Source: Alkalispirochaeta americana (lineage in GTDB: Bacteria; Spirochaetota; Spirochaetia; DSM-27196; Alkalispirochaetaceae). From it: a stretch of DNA of 64,000 nucleotides. The notes under the pieces are model-generated. The model saw nothing but the letters and a program-made list of their open reading frames with translations. It did not search any database and had not been told where the DNA came from. Of this stretch, positions 36,301 through 44,255 are shown one piece after another. The stretch spans positions 301,036 through 365,035 of the forward strand of contig NZ_FTMS01000001.1 of the NCBI RefSeq assembly GCF_900156105.1, in the 5' to 3' direction. How positions within the stretch are numbered: the first letter of the stretch is position 1; each line of letters begins with the position of its first letter. The position numbers and the translations under genes are program-made.

Positions 36301-36529
36301 GTATGTTGGAGACATTGCTCAGGAGAGATTCCAGAGGGCGTGTCACCAGGCGCTCCACCTCTTCGGGGCCGGCTCCATCGTAGTCGGTTGTTACCAGGAG
36401 CACTGGTGGATCGATTTCCGGTAACAGATCTATGGAGAGATCCAGAGCTGTGTACGCGCCAAAGCCGATGAAAATGGCGAAGATCACAAAAAACGTGGTG
36501 GGCCTGTCGACAACGCTGCGTATGATCAT
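33356..36529 (-). CDS. RND efflux transporter permease (AcrB/MdtB type)
   Basis: 1057 residues with 12 predicted membrane helices in two repeats, each with a large periplasmic loop. It starts MIIRSVVDRPTTFFVIFAIF. Motifs are LDLSIDLLPEIDPPVL, GLALGVGLLVDNSIVILENIYR (with GLLVDN acids for proton transfer) and RPILMTNLTTILGLVPV. It exports hydrophobic drugs or toxic compounds by proton antiport as the inner-membrane part of a tripartite pump. It overlaps both neighbours by 4 bases, so pump, adaptor and channel are translated together. Confidence 0.96.
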   Translation of the reverse strand: MIIRSVVDRPTTFFVIFAIFIGFGAYTALDLSIDLLPEIDPPVLLVTTDYDGAGPEEVERLVTRPLESLLSNVSNIHSLTSTTGQGNSMVIVEFSWGTNMDSATNDIRDRLELARGALPDDASSPMIFRFDPSMIPVLMLQLTGDRSPDELREIALDLVQPRLEQIENIAQAQIQGGQEQVVRVDLLRNRLDAYGLTISEISQAVASQNREIGGGQLIEGDTDFVVRTTGEFSSLREIEEAQVARRGDTPVRLGDLGRVSLGTRRETEAVYINGVPGVYINVQKQSDTNSVEAADNVLSRLDRINQELPDGVRLSVINDTTESIRNSLTTVTSQALMGALLAVIILFVFLRSLKSTLVIAVSIPASIVITLTIMYFSGLTLNLMTLAGLALGVGLLVDNSIVILENIYRYREKGVKLRPAALLGTREMVNAIVAATLTSVCVFVPLVLFRERLEIAGELFAGLAFTVVISLISSLLVAIFLVPVLASHYFPLITPAQRPLRGFLKRLDWIMASLFARLDRGYLGLLGLVLRHKIITTLLVLSLFGGSLGLIGFTGFELFPAQDEDSLELNVTMPVGTRLGRTEEILLELYDIVRHEIAGFQHIVVDAGGGGTGRPFGGGSSHTGSITITLPPYQERIESAREIQERLRPYFARFPGVEFSFGSGQGGLGGGRPISIRIRTDDTNRAGEISDRILKILEEIPEALDPESDLTQGLPQIDVRIDRERAYAMGLSITTIGQEIRANIEGITASQFRRDGDEYDIVLILDESDRTHLPDLDRITVTSSSGIRVPLSSVASYRRTSGPVTIRREAQARQVTVEADLAPGAQLVQTEQEIRRLLNERVPPEEGVVILFAGDFEDLQRYGQVFLAIIVVAIILVFGVMAAQFESFVDPFIIFFTIPLTLIGVIVAHLLMGVNLSILSAVGFVMLVGIVVNNGIVLVDYTNLLRKRGVPLTEACLQAGENRLRPILMTNLTTILGLVPVSFLEGQGSELIRPIGITVVGGLTASAILTLFFVPLLYAAINSKTDIFRKRRQARLERRFEHYFDEDHRENTKGVLP

Positions 36530-37473
36530 CGGAGATTCTCCTCCAGAAGGCGCACCGGGGTTCCGTCGGAGACCCGGTTCTGACCGCGAATGATGACCCG
36601 CTCGCCTTCAGAGACTCCCTGGCGGAGTTCCGCCAGGCCGTCTATCTCTATGCCCAGTGAGACAGGCCTCTGGTAGGCTGTGTTTTCGTCATCCACCACG
36701 AAGACGTAGGTTCCCTCCCGGTGGTGGCGGATCACTGCGTCCTGGGGAACGACCAGCGCCCGGGGCTGCTCTTCCAGAATGATTCGGGTTCGGGCAAAGA
36801 ATCCCGGCCGGATCCTCCGGTCCCCCTTCAGAAAGACCAGGGTAGCCCCGATGGTCCTGCTTTCGGGGTCTGCCAGGGGGCTCATTCTGGAAATCCTGGC
36901 GGAAAACACCTCTTCCGGAAGGGCATCGAGCCGAACCTCTACGGGGGTGTCGCGGTCGATTCGGGAAATATAACGCTCCGGGATGCGGGTGGTCAGTTCC
37001 AGGTCATCGGTGGTGGCTATTCGGGCCACCGGTGTCTGAAGGTTGATCCGGGAACCGGCCTGAAAGGGGAGTTCTACCACGGTTCCACTGATGGGTGCGG
37101 TGATAGAGCTGAGGGAGAAGCGCTGCCCCGCCCGGGAGGGATCTATCCTGGCCAGAAGCTGGTCTCGTGTGACCCGGTCTCCCTCCTGCACGGGCAGATC
37201 CAGGAGTTCGCCTGCCACATCGGCAAAGACCTCCACCTGTGAGGCGGGGCTGATCTCTGCGGGAATATCCAGGTAGTCCCGCAGGGGGGACGGGGCCAGG
37301 GTGATCACCTCCACGGTGGTTGCGTACTGTTCCTGATCTTCCCTCGGGGGGCTTTCGGTCCGGGGCCCCCCGCAGCCGGCGAGAATCGCCAGGGCCAGGA
37401 ATAACAGCGGGAAGAGGGCCATCGTCACCGGCTTTTTTGATGATCCAGGTATTTTCATGCCGGGGTTTTTCAT
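36526..37473 (-). CDS. RND pump periplasmic adaptor (membrane fusion) lipoprotein
   Basis: 315 residues from ATG 37473, with AAGGAGAA upstream. The lipobox LAILAGC has Cys34. The barrel-sandwich and beta-barrel domains show PAEISPASQVEVFADVAGE, VQEGDRVTRDQLLARIDPS, ITAPISGTVVELPFQAGS and RIRPGFFARTRIILEE. The helical hairpin is very short, as in reduced adaptors. It links the RND permease to the TolC-like channel. The start codon order and overlaps fix it in the operon. Confidence 0.93.
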   Translation of the reverse strand: MKNPGMKIPGSSKKPVTMALFPLLFLALAILAGCGGPRTESPPREDQEQYATTVEVITLAPSPLRDYLDIPAEISPASQVEVFADVAGELLDLPVQEGDRVTRDQLLARIDPSRAGQRFSLSSITAPISGTVVELPFQAGSRINLQTPVARIATTDDLELTTRIPERYISRIDRDTPVEVRLDALPEEVFSARISRMSPLADPESRTIGATLVFLKGDRRIRPGFFARTRIILEEQPRALVVPQDAVIRHHREGTYVFVVDDENTAYQRPVSLGIEIDGLAELRQGVSEGERVIIRGQNRVSDGTPVRLLEENLR

Positions 37474-37490
37474 AACGGGTTCTCCTTCTC

Positions 37491-38900
37491 TCATCTTTCC
37501 GATGTGCTTTTCTCTGATGAGGTTTGCTCTGATGTGTCCCGGGTTTCTCCCGGGAGAGGGGTCTGTAGCAGGTGCGAAAGGTCCAGAAGCAGATCCCGGT
37601 AGGTGTGCTGTTCCTGCAGAAGCTGAAGCCGGGCATCGGCCAGGTCTATTTCGGCATCGCGCACTACGGAATAGTCACGGAGCCCGCCGGCGTAGGCCTC
37701 CCGGGCCAGTTCGTAGGTCCGTTCTGCCAGAGCTATATTGCTCCGGATCGACTGCATCGCCTCAGCCGAAGACTCAAGAGATCCCAGAAGATCCACTACC
37801 CGGACCTCCACCGATTCCAGCACCTCCGCTACCCCGATGCGGGCCTGGATAATCCGGTCTTCCTGGTTTTCTATTTTTTGTCGGGTGGAGGAACCCGGCA
37901 GAAATCCGTCCAGGGGCTGGCGCAGGGTCACGGAGAAGCTTCCTCCGTCGTCCCAGTTCCGGCCCTGCCAGAGATCATCCGACCAGGGATCCCCCGTGAG
38001 GGACGGGGCCAGGGATACCCCCAGAGAGAGGCTCGGCATCAGGGCAGAACGGGCCAGATCTTTTTGAATTCTGGCCGATTCGATGGCCCGCTGCGCGGCC
38101 CGGACCTGGTCGTTCCGGGATGCGAGTCCCAGAAGTTCCTCCTGATCGAGCTGGAGGAGCTCTTCCGGTTCGACCTTCCCCGTGAGGTGAACTCCCTCCA
38201 TGGTGCGAATCCCCAGGGTGGTTCCCAGGCGGTACCGGGCAGTCTGAAGGCTCCGGCGCTGCTGTACCAGGGCTGGTCTCTGGTTCTCTGCAGAAACCTG
38301 GACCTGCCGCAGGGTGAGTTCGTCCACCAGACCGGCTTCGTACTGATTCCGGACCTCCTCTACCCGTTCCAGGGCGGCTTCCAGTCGACGTTCTCCCAGA
38401 AGAAGTTGTTCCTCCTGCATCAGGAGCTGATAAAAGGCTTTGCGGACCTCCAGATCGATTTCCCGGGTAGCATCCTCCAGTTCAACCCGGGAGTCCCGGT
38501 AGGACTGAGTTACGGCTCGTATGGAATGAATCATTTGGGGCGAGAGGGTGAGGGTCGCCGAGAGGGCTGTGTCCAGACGCCACCGTGCCGGATCGTCCTG
38601 GCCGGGAAGGAACGCTTCCGGAGACTCGTTCGGTCGTGCCAGTGAACCCTGGAGGGCGATCTCGGGAATAAAGAGGGAGTGCCGGTACTGGTAGTCCCGG
38701 GCAGCCATGAGGGTGTCTATTCTCCGCGACCGGAGGCCCAGATGAGCTGCCAGGGCAAGGTCGACGGCTGTTTCCACATCCAGCTCCAGCGGCGGTTCCT
38801 GCCCGGGAATCCGGGTTGAATCCCCGATAGACACTTGGGCTGACAGAAGCGGGGTCGCAAGACTAAAAAAAACGAGGGTTAACCAGCAGAGGGTCTTCAT
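37491..38900 (-). CDS. TolC-like outer-membrane efflux channel
   Basis: 469 residues with a signal peptide (LCWLTLVFFSLATPLLSA). Two copies of the outer-membrane efflux repeat: ELDVETAVDLALAAHLGLRSR, RYLEE-like helices such as QEEQLLLGERRLEAALERVE, and the second repeat LLGLASRNDQVRAAQRAIESARI. Long alpha-helical coiled-coil content fits a periplasmic tunnel. It is the first gene of the leftward efflux operon; its promoter region may hold the OmpR-type repeats at 39022-39054, but those face equally to the rightward lipoprotein gene. Confidence 0.92.
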   Translation of the reverse strand: MKTLCWLTLVFFSLATPLLSAQVSIGDSTRIPGQEPPLELDVETAVDLALAAHLGLRSRRIDTLMAARDYQYRHSLFIPEIALQGSLARPNESPEAFLPGQDDPARWRLDTALSATLTLSPQMIHSIRAVTQSYRDSRVELEDATREIDLEVRKAFYQLLMQEEQLLLGERRLEAALERVEEVRNQYEAGLVDELTLRQVQVSAENQRPALVQQRRSLQTARYRLGTTLGIRTMEGVHLTGKVEPEELLQLDQEELLGLASRNDQVRAAQRAIESARIQKDLARSALMPSLSLGVSLAPSLTGDPWSDDLWQGRNWDDGGSFSVTLRQPLDGFLPGSSTRQKIENQEDRIIQARIGVAEVLESVEVRVVDLLGSLESSAEAMQSIRSNIALAERTYELAREAYAGGLRDYSVVRDAEIDLADARLQLLQEQHTYRDLLLDLSHLLQTPLPGETRDTSEQTSSEKSTSER

Positions 38901-39021
38901 GGGGGAGAGAATAGGAATGTTCCAATGTTAGGAGAATGTCGACGGCATAAACAGCGGATGAATGAGAGATGAACAGGAGCCCCGGCGGAAGGGTTCAAAA
39001 ATTTCTCTGACTTTTCGATCG

Positions 39022-39066
39022 ATTTAAACTTCATTTAAGTTGCATTTAAGGTTTGTCCTCTACACT
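39022..39066. promoter_or_regulatory. Three 11-bp direct repeats with -10-like element
   Basis: ATTTAA occurs at 39022, 39033 and 39044, an exact 11-bp period, within repeats of the form ATTTAAgttgc. TACACT at 39061-39066 could be a rightward -10. This is the geometry bound by OmpR-family regulators. It lies 120 bases from the TolC-like gene and 109 bases from the lipoprotein ATG. Confidence 0.6.
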
Positions 39067-39174
39067 CCAATAGGGGGGGCAGGTCCCCTCCTCTTTTGCA
39101 CCGGGCGGTGATCTTCGGATTTCACGGTTCGGGCAGCCCAGGTAACGGAATTAAAGATGGAGAAGGAGGAAGGC

Positions 39175-41112
39175 ATGGGAACATTTAGAAAAGCAAAACC
39201 CTTTTGCAGCGTTCTTGCGATTTTGCTGGTTATATTTCTTGCGTCCAGTTGTCAGATGCTGGGAATCGCAAACCCTTTCAGCAGCGGTGCTGACAATTTT
39301 GACCGGGCCAGGCGTGCCCTGGACAGTGGCGAGCACGATGTGGCTCTGATGAACGCTGCGGCCGCCATCAACAGAGACGAAAAGCACTGGCCTTCCTACA
39401 AGTTTATTGTAGAAAACTACGAAGGGTCTCTTGCCAAGGTTAATGCTCGTCTGGCCGAGCTGGACGAGAAGGAACAGACCGCCGAGGTTCTGCAGGAAAA
39501 GGTGGCAATTCTGCGGAATATGTACTGGTTTGTTCGCTACGTCTCCCGGATGCCCGGAGACCAGCCGGACTCCAGGGTCATCGAGCGGGGTAAGGACTCG
39601 GTAACCGTGGCTCTCACCGATTACGAGACACCCCTGGCCGAGGCTCGGGAACAGGGATACGCCATCGCCTTTGCTCAAGCCTCGGTGCTGATTGAGGCGG
39701 GGGAGTACGAGGAGGCGATCGAGGCGTTACAAGTCATCACCCGCTCCTTTGTGCAGGGGGCAGAAGAGCGCGAAGCTGCCGAGATCACGATCGCCGGATT
39801 TCTTGTCGAGTCGGCAACTCCCCTGGTGGGCGCTCTTTCCATGGAAAACCTTGAGGCGGCAACCCAGATCCTGATAGCGGCAGCACGGTTCGAAGAGACC
39901 GAAGAAGTTACGGCTCTCACGGCAGAGCTGAACAGCAAAGCCCCGGACGTTCTCTTTGCTGCAGCTGAAAGAGCGGCCAGGCGGAACAATGTGGACGCCC
40001 TGGAAGAAGCCCTGGGCATAGCGGTGAAAGCCAGAAACTATGTCGACGACAACGACCAGGTGAACCCGGGAATCTATCCTTACGCGCAACGGCTGGCCGA
40101 TCTCTATTACGGCGAGGCTCGTGGTGCTGCACGGACCTTTGACGGTAGTTCCAGCAGTAAATGGGATGCCGAAAACCTCTTCCTGCGGTACGTGGCTTTT
40201 GTGCAGGGCTGGCCCTCCGTCACCGGCCATGAGGACTCGATAGAAAAGTTCGCTGAATTTATCGAATCTTCCAGAACTGTGGTCCACGTTGTTCTTGATC
40301 CCGCCCACGCTGCCTCCCGTGACAGTGTCCTGCCGGCTCTGAAGAGCGTTCTGGAAAATCAGCGGGGCAAGGTCATGTGGATGTACACCAGCGAGAACCG
40401 GGAGCTGGCCGATCAAAGAGTGCGGCATTTTCGGGGAAGCGGCCGCTGGTGGAGCAACAACCAGCAGGAAGCAGAGCGCCTCATCTATCCCGACAGCAGC
40501 AACACCTTCCATAACGAAGTAAACAAGCTGACAACGGCAAGCAGTCTGGACGAGGCCCGGCAGTTCAATATTGACTTCCTGGTCAAGATCTCGGCCGATG
40601 CCTCTGCAGGCAATACGCGCTCCACCCAACGAAGCGAGGTGAAGCAGATATCGGCCTACCTGAACATGGACGGTTCGGCGCATCTGGACGCGAACAACAG
40701 CAAGGTTAATGGTTGGCACGCTGCTCGCGTCCTTGCGGAGAATACCGGGACAATGGATACGTTCAACCAGAAGCTTCAGGAAGATGGCGTGCGCGAGTTT
40801 TGGCGCAACGAGTCTGTGAACCATCGGTACCAGGCCCTGGTGGCCCCGGTAACGGTCAACTACACCCTGGAGGTTATCCGTGTTTCCGACGGACGGAGCG
40901 TGTACAGCACTCGTGTCACGCACCGGGACGAGGCGAAGAGCGACGAAGTGCTGGTGGGCGTGGATACCGACGTGTCTGCCATCAGATCCTTGCTGGAGCA
41001 GCAGGTCCGGGAGGCTCCCACAAGCTTTCAGCCCAGTACCGGAAGGATCGAGCACGCCGGCTTCAGACAGCTGAACTTTGCCCCTGTGGCAAATGCGATT
41101 GGGCGGAGCTGA
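39175..41112 (+). CDS. Large lipoprotein of unknown function
   Basis: 645 residues from ATG 39175, with AGGAGG 5 bases upstream. The lipobox LASSC has Cys26. The N-terminal 300 residues are helical and TPR-like (FDRARRALDSGEHDVALMNAAAAI, YEEAIEALQVI). The C-terminal third is a mixed alpha/beta domain (NIDFLVKISADASAG, YTLEVIRVSDGRSVYSTRV). No family is recognised. The next gene encodes a shorter lipoprotein with a similar beginning and may be a paralogue. The upstream 11-bp repeats suggest control by an OmpR-type regulator. Confidence 0.8.
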   Translation: MGTFRKAKPFCSVLAILLVIFLASSCQMLGIANPFSSGADNFDRARRALDSGEHDVALMNAAAAINRDEKHWPSYKFIVENYEGSLAKVNARLAELDEKEQTAEVLQEKVAILRNMYWFVRYVSRMPGDQPDSRVIERGKDSVTVALTDYETPLAEAREQGYAIAFAQASVLIEAGEYEEAIEALQVITRSFVQGAEEREAAEITIAGFLVESATPLVGALSMENLEAATQILIAAARFEETEEVTALTAELNSKAPDVLFAAAERAARRNNVDALEEALGIAVKARNYVDDNDQVNPGIYPYAQRLADLYYGEARGAARTFDGSSSSKWDAENLFLRYVAFVQGWPSVTGHEDSIEKFAEFIESSRTVVHVVLDPAHAASRDSVLPALKSVLENQRGKVMWMYTSENRELADQRVRHFRGSGRWWSNNQQEAERLIYPDSSNTFHNEVNKLTTASSLDEARQFNIDFLVKISADASAGNTRSTQRSEVKQISAYLNMDGSAHLDANNSKVNGWHAARVLAENTGTMDTFNQKLQEDGVREFWRNESVNHRYQALVAPVTVNYTLEVIRVSDGRSVYSTRVTHRDEAKSDEVLVGVDTDVSAIRSLLEQQVREAPTSFQPSTGRIEHAGFRQLNFAPVANAIGRS

Positions 41113-41133
41113 AGACAGATAACAGGGAAAGTT

Positions 41134-41161
41134 CTGGCGGAGAGCCCCAAGGCTCCGCCAG
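41134..41161 (+). other. Hairpin between the two lipoprotein genes
   Basis: Perfect 9-bp stem CTGGCGGAG / CTCCGCCAG with a 10-base loop, 22 bases after the first lipoprotein stop. No T-tract follows, so it may stabilise the mRNA or terminate only partly. Confidence 0.6.
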
Positions 41162-41245
41162 GGACGTATAGGTTCCTGACCGTTCTGCCGGTTGCCTGGT
41201 GCAGCCGGGAAGAACGATCGGGATGATCAGACAAAGGAGATTTCT

Positions 41246-42622
41246 ATGATCAAGTGTGGATCGAAGAGGAGCTTTCTGGCTCTTGCAGTGTCTGTCTTGT
41301 TTTTTGCTTCCTGTATGACCGCAGGCAACCGGGAATACCGGGCTGCAGAGCGGGATTACGACGCAGGAAACTACGTTGGGGCGGTGGAGAACGCCGTGAA
41401 GGCTCTCCAGGCAAATGACGAGCACGAGGATGCTCCGGGTCTGTTGCGCAGGGCCTTGCCCAAAGCCACGAGTCAAATCCAGGAGCAGATCAGCCAGGCC
41501 AAGGCATCGTCCGAGGAGTTCCCCTACGAAAAAGCGGTTGCTCTCTACGAGCAGGTTGTGAAACTTCACAGCGATGTGAATGATCTTCGGCTGGGTTTTT
41601 CCACGGAAGATTACAGTGCTGAGCTGGAGGAGGCCCGCCAGACCGCAGCCGAAGCCCGTTACCAGGCAGGAGATGCTGCTCTGGCCCAGGGCGGATTTCA
41701 GAATGCCCGTGTAGCCCTGGATCATTTCCGCACCGTGGGAAATTATGTAGAGGGGTACAAGGATACGGCTGACCGTATTGCCCAGGCAGAAAGCGCATCC
41801 CTGGCACGACTCTACGTATACGTGAACGACGCCGAAGGCGAAATCGCCCAGGGACTTGGCACCAGGCTGATGTCCGATAACAATCTGGCCAGGGTCACCG
41901 ATCTGGTTCCGGCAGGAAGCCTTGGTGTAGGTACCCGGCAAAACGCTTCCTCCGTTTTGGCTGCTGCCAGAGCGCAGGGGATCGATCTGCTCCTCTATGT
42001 GGGAATTGACACGCTTACGCCCGATTCCAAGGCTGATGCTCGGGGGCTGGAGATCATGGGCGCCAATGCTGTGGAGCTGGATATTTCCTACAGCGTGACC
42101 GCCGAGGGTCGCTGGCAGGTCTATGATGTGGCCAGTGGTACCGTTCGTAACGAGGACTCGCTTCGTGTGAGGACTGGAGAGTCCTTGAAGTTACAGTATC
42201 TGCGGCCCACGGGTGAGACCGAGGTGGGATTTGATGATGGGGGAAGAAATGCTGCCTACACGCAGCTGGAGACAAATCTGATCCAGTTTGTGAGGTTTAT
42301 TACCCGAGCCACTAACTTTGTGGATGCCCTTAATGTTTCGGCCTTTGAGAACATGAGTCTGACCCAGATGGGAGAGGCCCTGGATAAGGTTGTCCTCTTT
42401 CCTGGTGTTTATGCCTTCTCGATAGAGGATGGTGCCAGGCCCAACGCCGGTATGTCCTTTGCGGAGGCTCGCGAGAGATCATCGAAGATGCAGTCTGTAG
42501 TGGATGCCGTTACGAGGCGAGCCGAAGGGATGGATGAAACGGTTCTCGAGGCTATGCGCGGAATGGCCGGGAGAATAGAAGTAGCCGCTGCAAGGGAGAC
42601 GCTGGGTCCGCTGTCGCAGTAA
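41246..42622 (+). CDS. Lipoprotein of unknown function with TPR-like N-terminus
   Basis: 458 residues from ATG 41246, 6 bases after AAGGAG. The lipobox FFASC has Cys23. The first part has helical repeats (REYRAAERDYDAGNYVGAVE, YEKAVALYEQVVKLHSDVND). The middle is alpha/beta (GIDLLLYVGIDTLTPDSKAD, RWQVYDVASGTVRNEDSL) and resembles in layout the C-terminal domain of the preceding lipoprotein. Function is unknown; both are probably exposed in the periplasm. A 15-bp hairpin follows the gene. Confidence 0.8.
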   Translation: MIKCGSKRSFLALAVSVLFFASCMTAGNREYRAAERDYDAGNYVGAVENAVKALQANDEHEDAPGLLRRALPKATSQIQEQISQAKASSEEFPYEKAVALYEQVVKLHSDVNDLRLGFSTEDYSAELEEARQTAAEARYQAGDAALAQGGFQNARVALDHFRTVGNYVEGYKDTADRIAQAESASLARLYVYVNDAEGEIAQGLGTRLMSDNNLARVTDLVPAGSLGVGTRQNASSVLAAARAQGIDLLLYVGIDTLTPDSKADARGLEIMGANAVELDISYSVTAEGRWQVYDVASGTVRNEDSLRVRTGESLKLQYLRPTGETEVGFDDGGRNAAYTQLETNLIQFVRFITRATNFVDALNVSAFENMSLTQMGEALDKVVLFPGVYAFSIEDGARPNAGMSFAEARERSSKMQSVVDAVTRRAEGMDETVLEAMRGMAGRIEVAAARETLGPLSQ

Positions 42623-42645
42623 TTCCCTGCGGGAGATGAGACCGG

Positions 42646-42680
42646 GGGCGCTGTCGGGACTGGTTGTTCCGGCAGCGCCC
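42646..42680. terminator. Hairpin between convergent lipoprotein and FHA genes
   Basis: 15-bp stem (GGGCGCTGTCGGGAC against GTTCCGGCAGCGCCC, two G-U pairs) with loop TGGTT. It stands between converging genes, and only a weak T-rich stretch follows, so a bidirectional terminator is the likely role. Confidence 0.65.
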
Positions 42681-42714
42681 GTGTTGTATCAGGACCGGTA
42701 TATTCCGGGACCTG

Positions 42715-43092
42715 TCAATATCGAATTGTGAGGCGGGTGGTTCCCACGACAACCAGATCCTGGTCCTTCAGGAGCTGGGTCCTGTTTGTCGGTAGTCGCT
42801 GGTCGTTCACAAAGGTGCCGTTGGTGCTTCCCGTGTCTTTGATAAAGGCCTCCCCCTTCCTGAAGGTGATTATCGCGTGGAACTTGGAGACCAGGGGGTC
42901 GGCGACGATCACCCCGTTATGTTTGTCCCGGCCAATCCCGATGGATTTCCGCGAGAGGACCTTGCTCTTTCCGTGGGCCTCCAGCAGCGGTTTCAGACCG
43001 CACCGGATTGTGGCGGCTTCCCGGATTACCAGATCATCATCGCCTCCGGAAACGAAGGTGTCCTGTGAAAAAAGATTCTTCCGTTCTCTCAT
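42715..43092 (-). CDS. FHA-domain protein
   Basis: 125 residues. An N-terminal segment of about 45 residues includes TFVSGGDDDLVIREA, where the TF and following acids could be a phosphothreonine site. The FHA domain then shows IGIGRDKHNGVIVADPLVSKFHA and DTGSTNGTFVNDQRL, the residues that bind phosphothreonine peptides. It ends at TRLTIRY. Probably a cytoplasmic reader or substrate of the Ser/Thr kinase encoded 2.8 kb away (inference). It has its own promoter with a perfect TATAAT. Confidence 0.9.
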   Translation of the reverse strand: MRERKNLFSQDTFVSGGDDDLVIREAATIRCGLKPLLEAHGKSKVLSRKSIGIGRDKHNGVIVADPLVSKFHAIITFRKGEAFIKDTGSTNGTFVNDQRLPTNRTQLLKDQDLVVVGTTRLTIRY

Positions 43093-43160
43093 GATCCTGA
43101 TGCTCCGCCCGCCCTCTCGGTGTGTATGGTTCCCCGGGGTCCTGTTTTCCCGGGGGGGGC

Positions 43161-43189
43161 ATTATACCGTTTTTTTGCGGGGTTGTCCC
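43161..43189 (-). promoter_or_regulatory. Promoter of the FHA gene
   Basis: Minus strand: GGGACA (43184-43189), a 17-base spacer and perfect TATAAT (43161-43166). The leader contains a GC hairpin (CCCCGGG / CCCGGGG, about 43130-43158). Confidence 0.6.
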
Positions 43190-43191
43190 GG

Positions 43192-44109
43192 TTATTCTCC
43201 CTCTTCGGGGTGCAGAAGCTGGTCGATCCGCTCCGGGGGGAGCTCCAGGGCGCAGTGTTTGAGACGGGAAGAAAAGGAGATCCGGGGAACGGCTCGCTTG
43301 GGTTTTGCCGGTATCAGCATCTCCTCTCCTGTTCCGGGGTGGCGGCCCATTCTGGCCTTTTGAGGGTGCCGCAGGTGGAGCCGGGCTGATCCCAGGGGGC
43401 CCAGAGAGACTCGTTCTCCCAGAAGAACTCCTGTTTCCACCATGGTGAGATAGTCCAGGATGATCTCCCGGGTTTTGTCCTGGGTCATTTCGTTTCGTGC
43501 TGCCACGTATTGCACCATGGACCGCAGGGTAAACCGCTCCGGCCCCTGCTCCCGGCAGGGGGCAATCGTCCGGTTTGCCTGGAGAAAGCTGTTGGTCAGA
43601 AATATTCCCCCCTGGCGCAGACGTTCTTTCTGGTCGGTGCAGGAAAGCCCCTCCCGGAAGGTTGCTATGGAGAGGATCTCCGAGCTTCGGGTGATCAGGG
43701 TTCCCCCAAAGAGGGCGGTCTCTCCCGTGGCAAGATCTTCTTCCAGCCAGGCCTCTTCCGAGCGTGCAAGATCGGGAACGTCCTTGCGCAGGGAGATGCT
43801 GGCGTACTCGAAGGAGCGCTTTTTCTGGTGGTCCTGGGGGCCCAGAACGATGAGTGACCCCGAGCAGGTCAGGAGAAGCGCTCCCCGGGGATCATCCCGG
43901 CAAAACCTCGTCTCCTGAATCATCTGGAGAGAAGCGGTTTGCTCCCGGAAGAGACGGACCTTTTCCAGCCAGTTCTGTGTTACAGCCTGGAGAGCCGCCT
44001 CCCGGGGGACCAGGTCTGTCTCTTCTGCTATTGCAGCAAGGTGGGGTTTCATCGCTTCCGGTACCGTCCCGGGCAGTGTCTCCTTGCGGGGGTTATCAAT
44101 GTGGGGCAT
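43192..44109 (-). CDS. Fusion of unknown domain with HU/IHF-like DNA-binding domain
   Basis: 305 residues, GAGGAGG before the ATG. Residues about 15-180 form a domain also found as the separate divergent protein at 44256-44786 (shared features: WLEK-x-x-LF, GALLLTCSGSLIVLGP, EYASISLRKDVPD). Residues about 195-295 look like HU/IHF: LRSMVQYVAARNEMTQDKT, GERVSLGPLGSARLHLR, RMGRHPGTGEEMLIPAK and FSSRLK match the arm and body of that family. So this is probably a DNA-bound protein carrying a sensor or partner-binding module. The fusion is unusual. Confidence 0.75.
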   Translation of the reverse strand: MPHIDNPRKETLPGTVPEAMKPHLAAIAEETDLVPREAALQAVTQNWLEKVRLFREQTASLQMIQETRFCRDDPRGALLLTCSGSLIVLGPQDHQKKRSFEYASISLRKDVPDLARSEEAWLEEDLATGETALFGGTLITRSSEILSIATFREGLSCTDQKERLRQGGIFLTNSFLQANRTIAPCREQGPERFTLRSMVQYVAARNEMTQDKTREIILDYLTMVETGVLLGERVSLGPLGSARLHLRHPQKARMGRHPGTGEEMLIPAKPKRAVPRISFSSRLKHCALELPPERIDQLLHPEEGE

Positions 44110-44255
44110 GGGTTCCTCCTCAATACTGGAAATCCACCGTCAAGTGTGGAATGCTTTCAGTGTATCACGCCAGTGAAAAATCACCGGCCGTGTCGCGTCG
44201 GCTCTACCGTGCGAGCGGTATCACGCCGATAGACCAAACCGGACAGGGAGGAACC

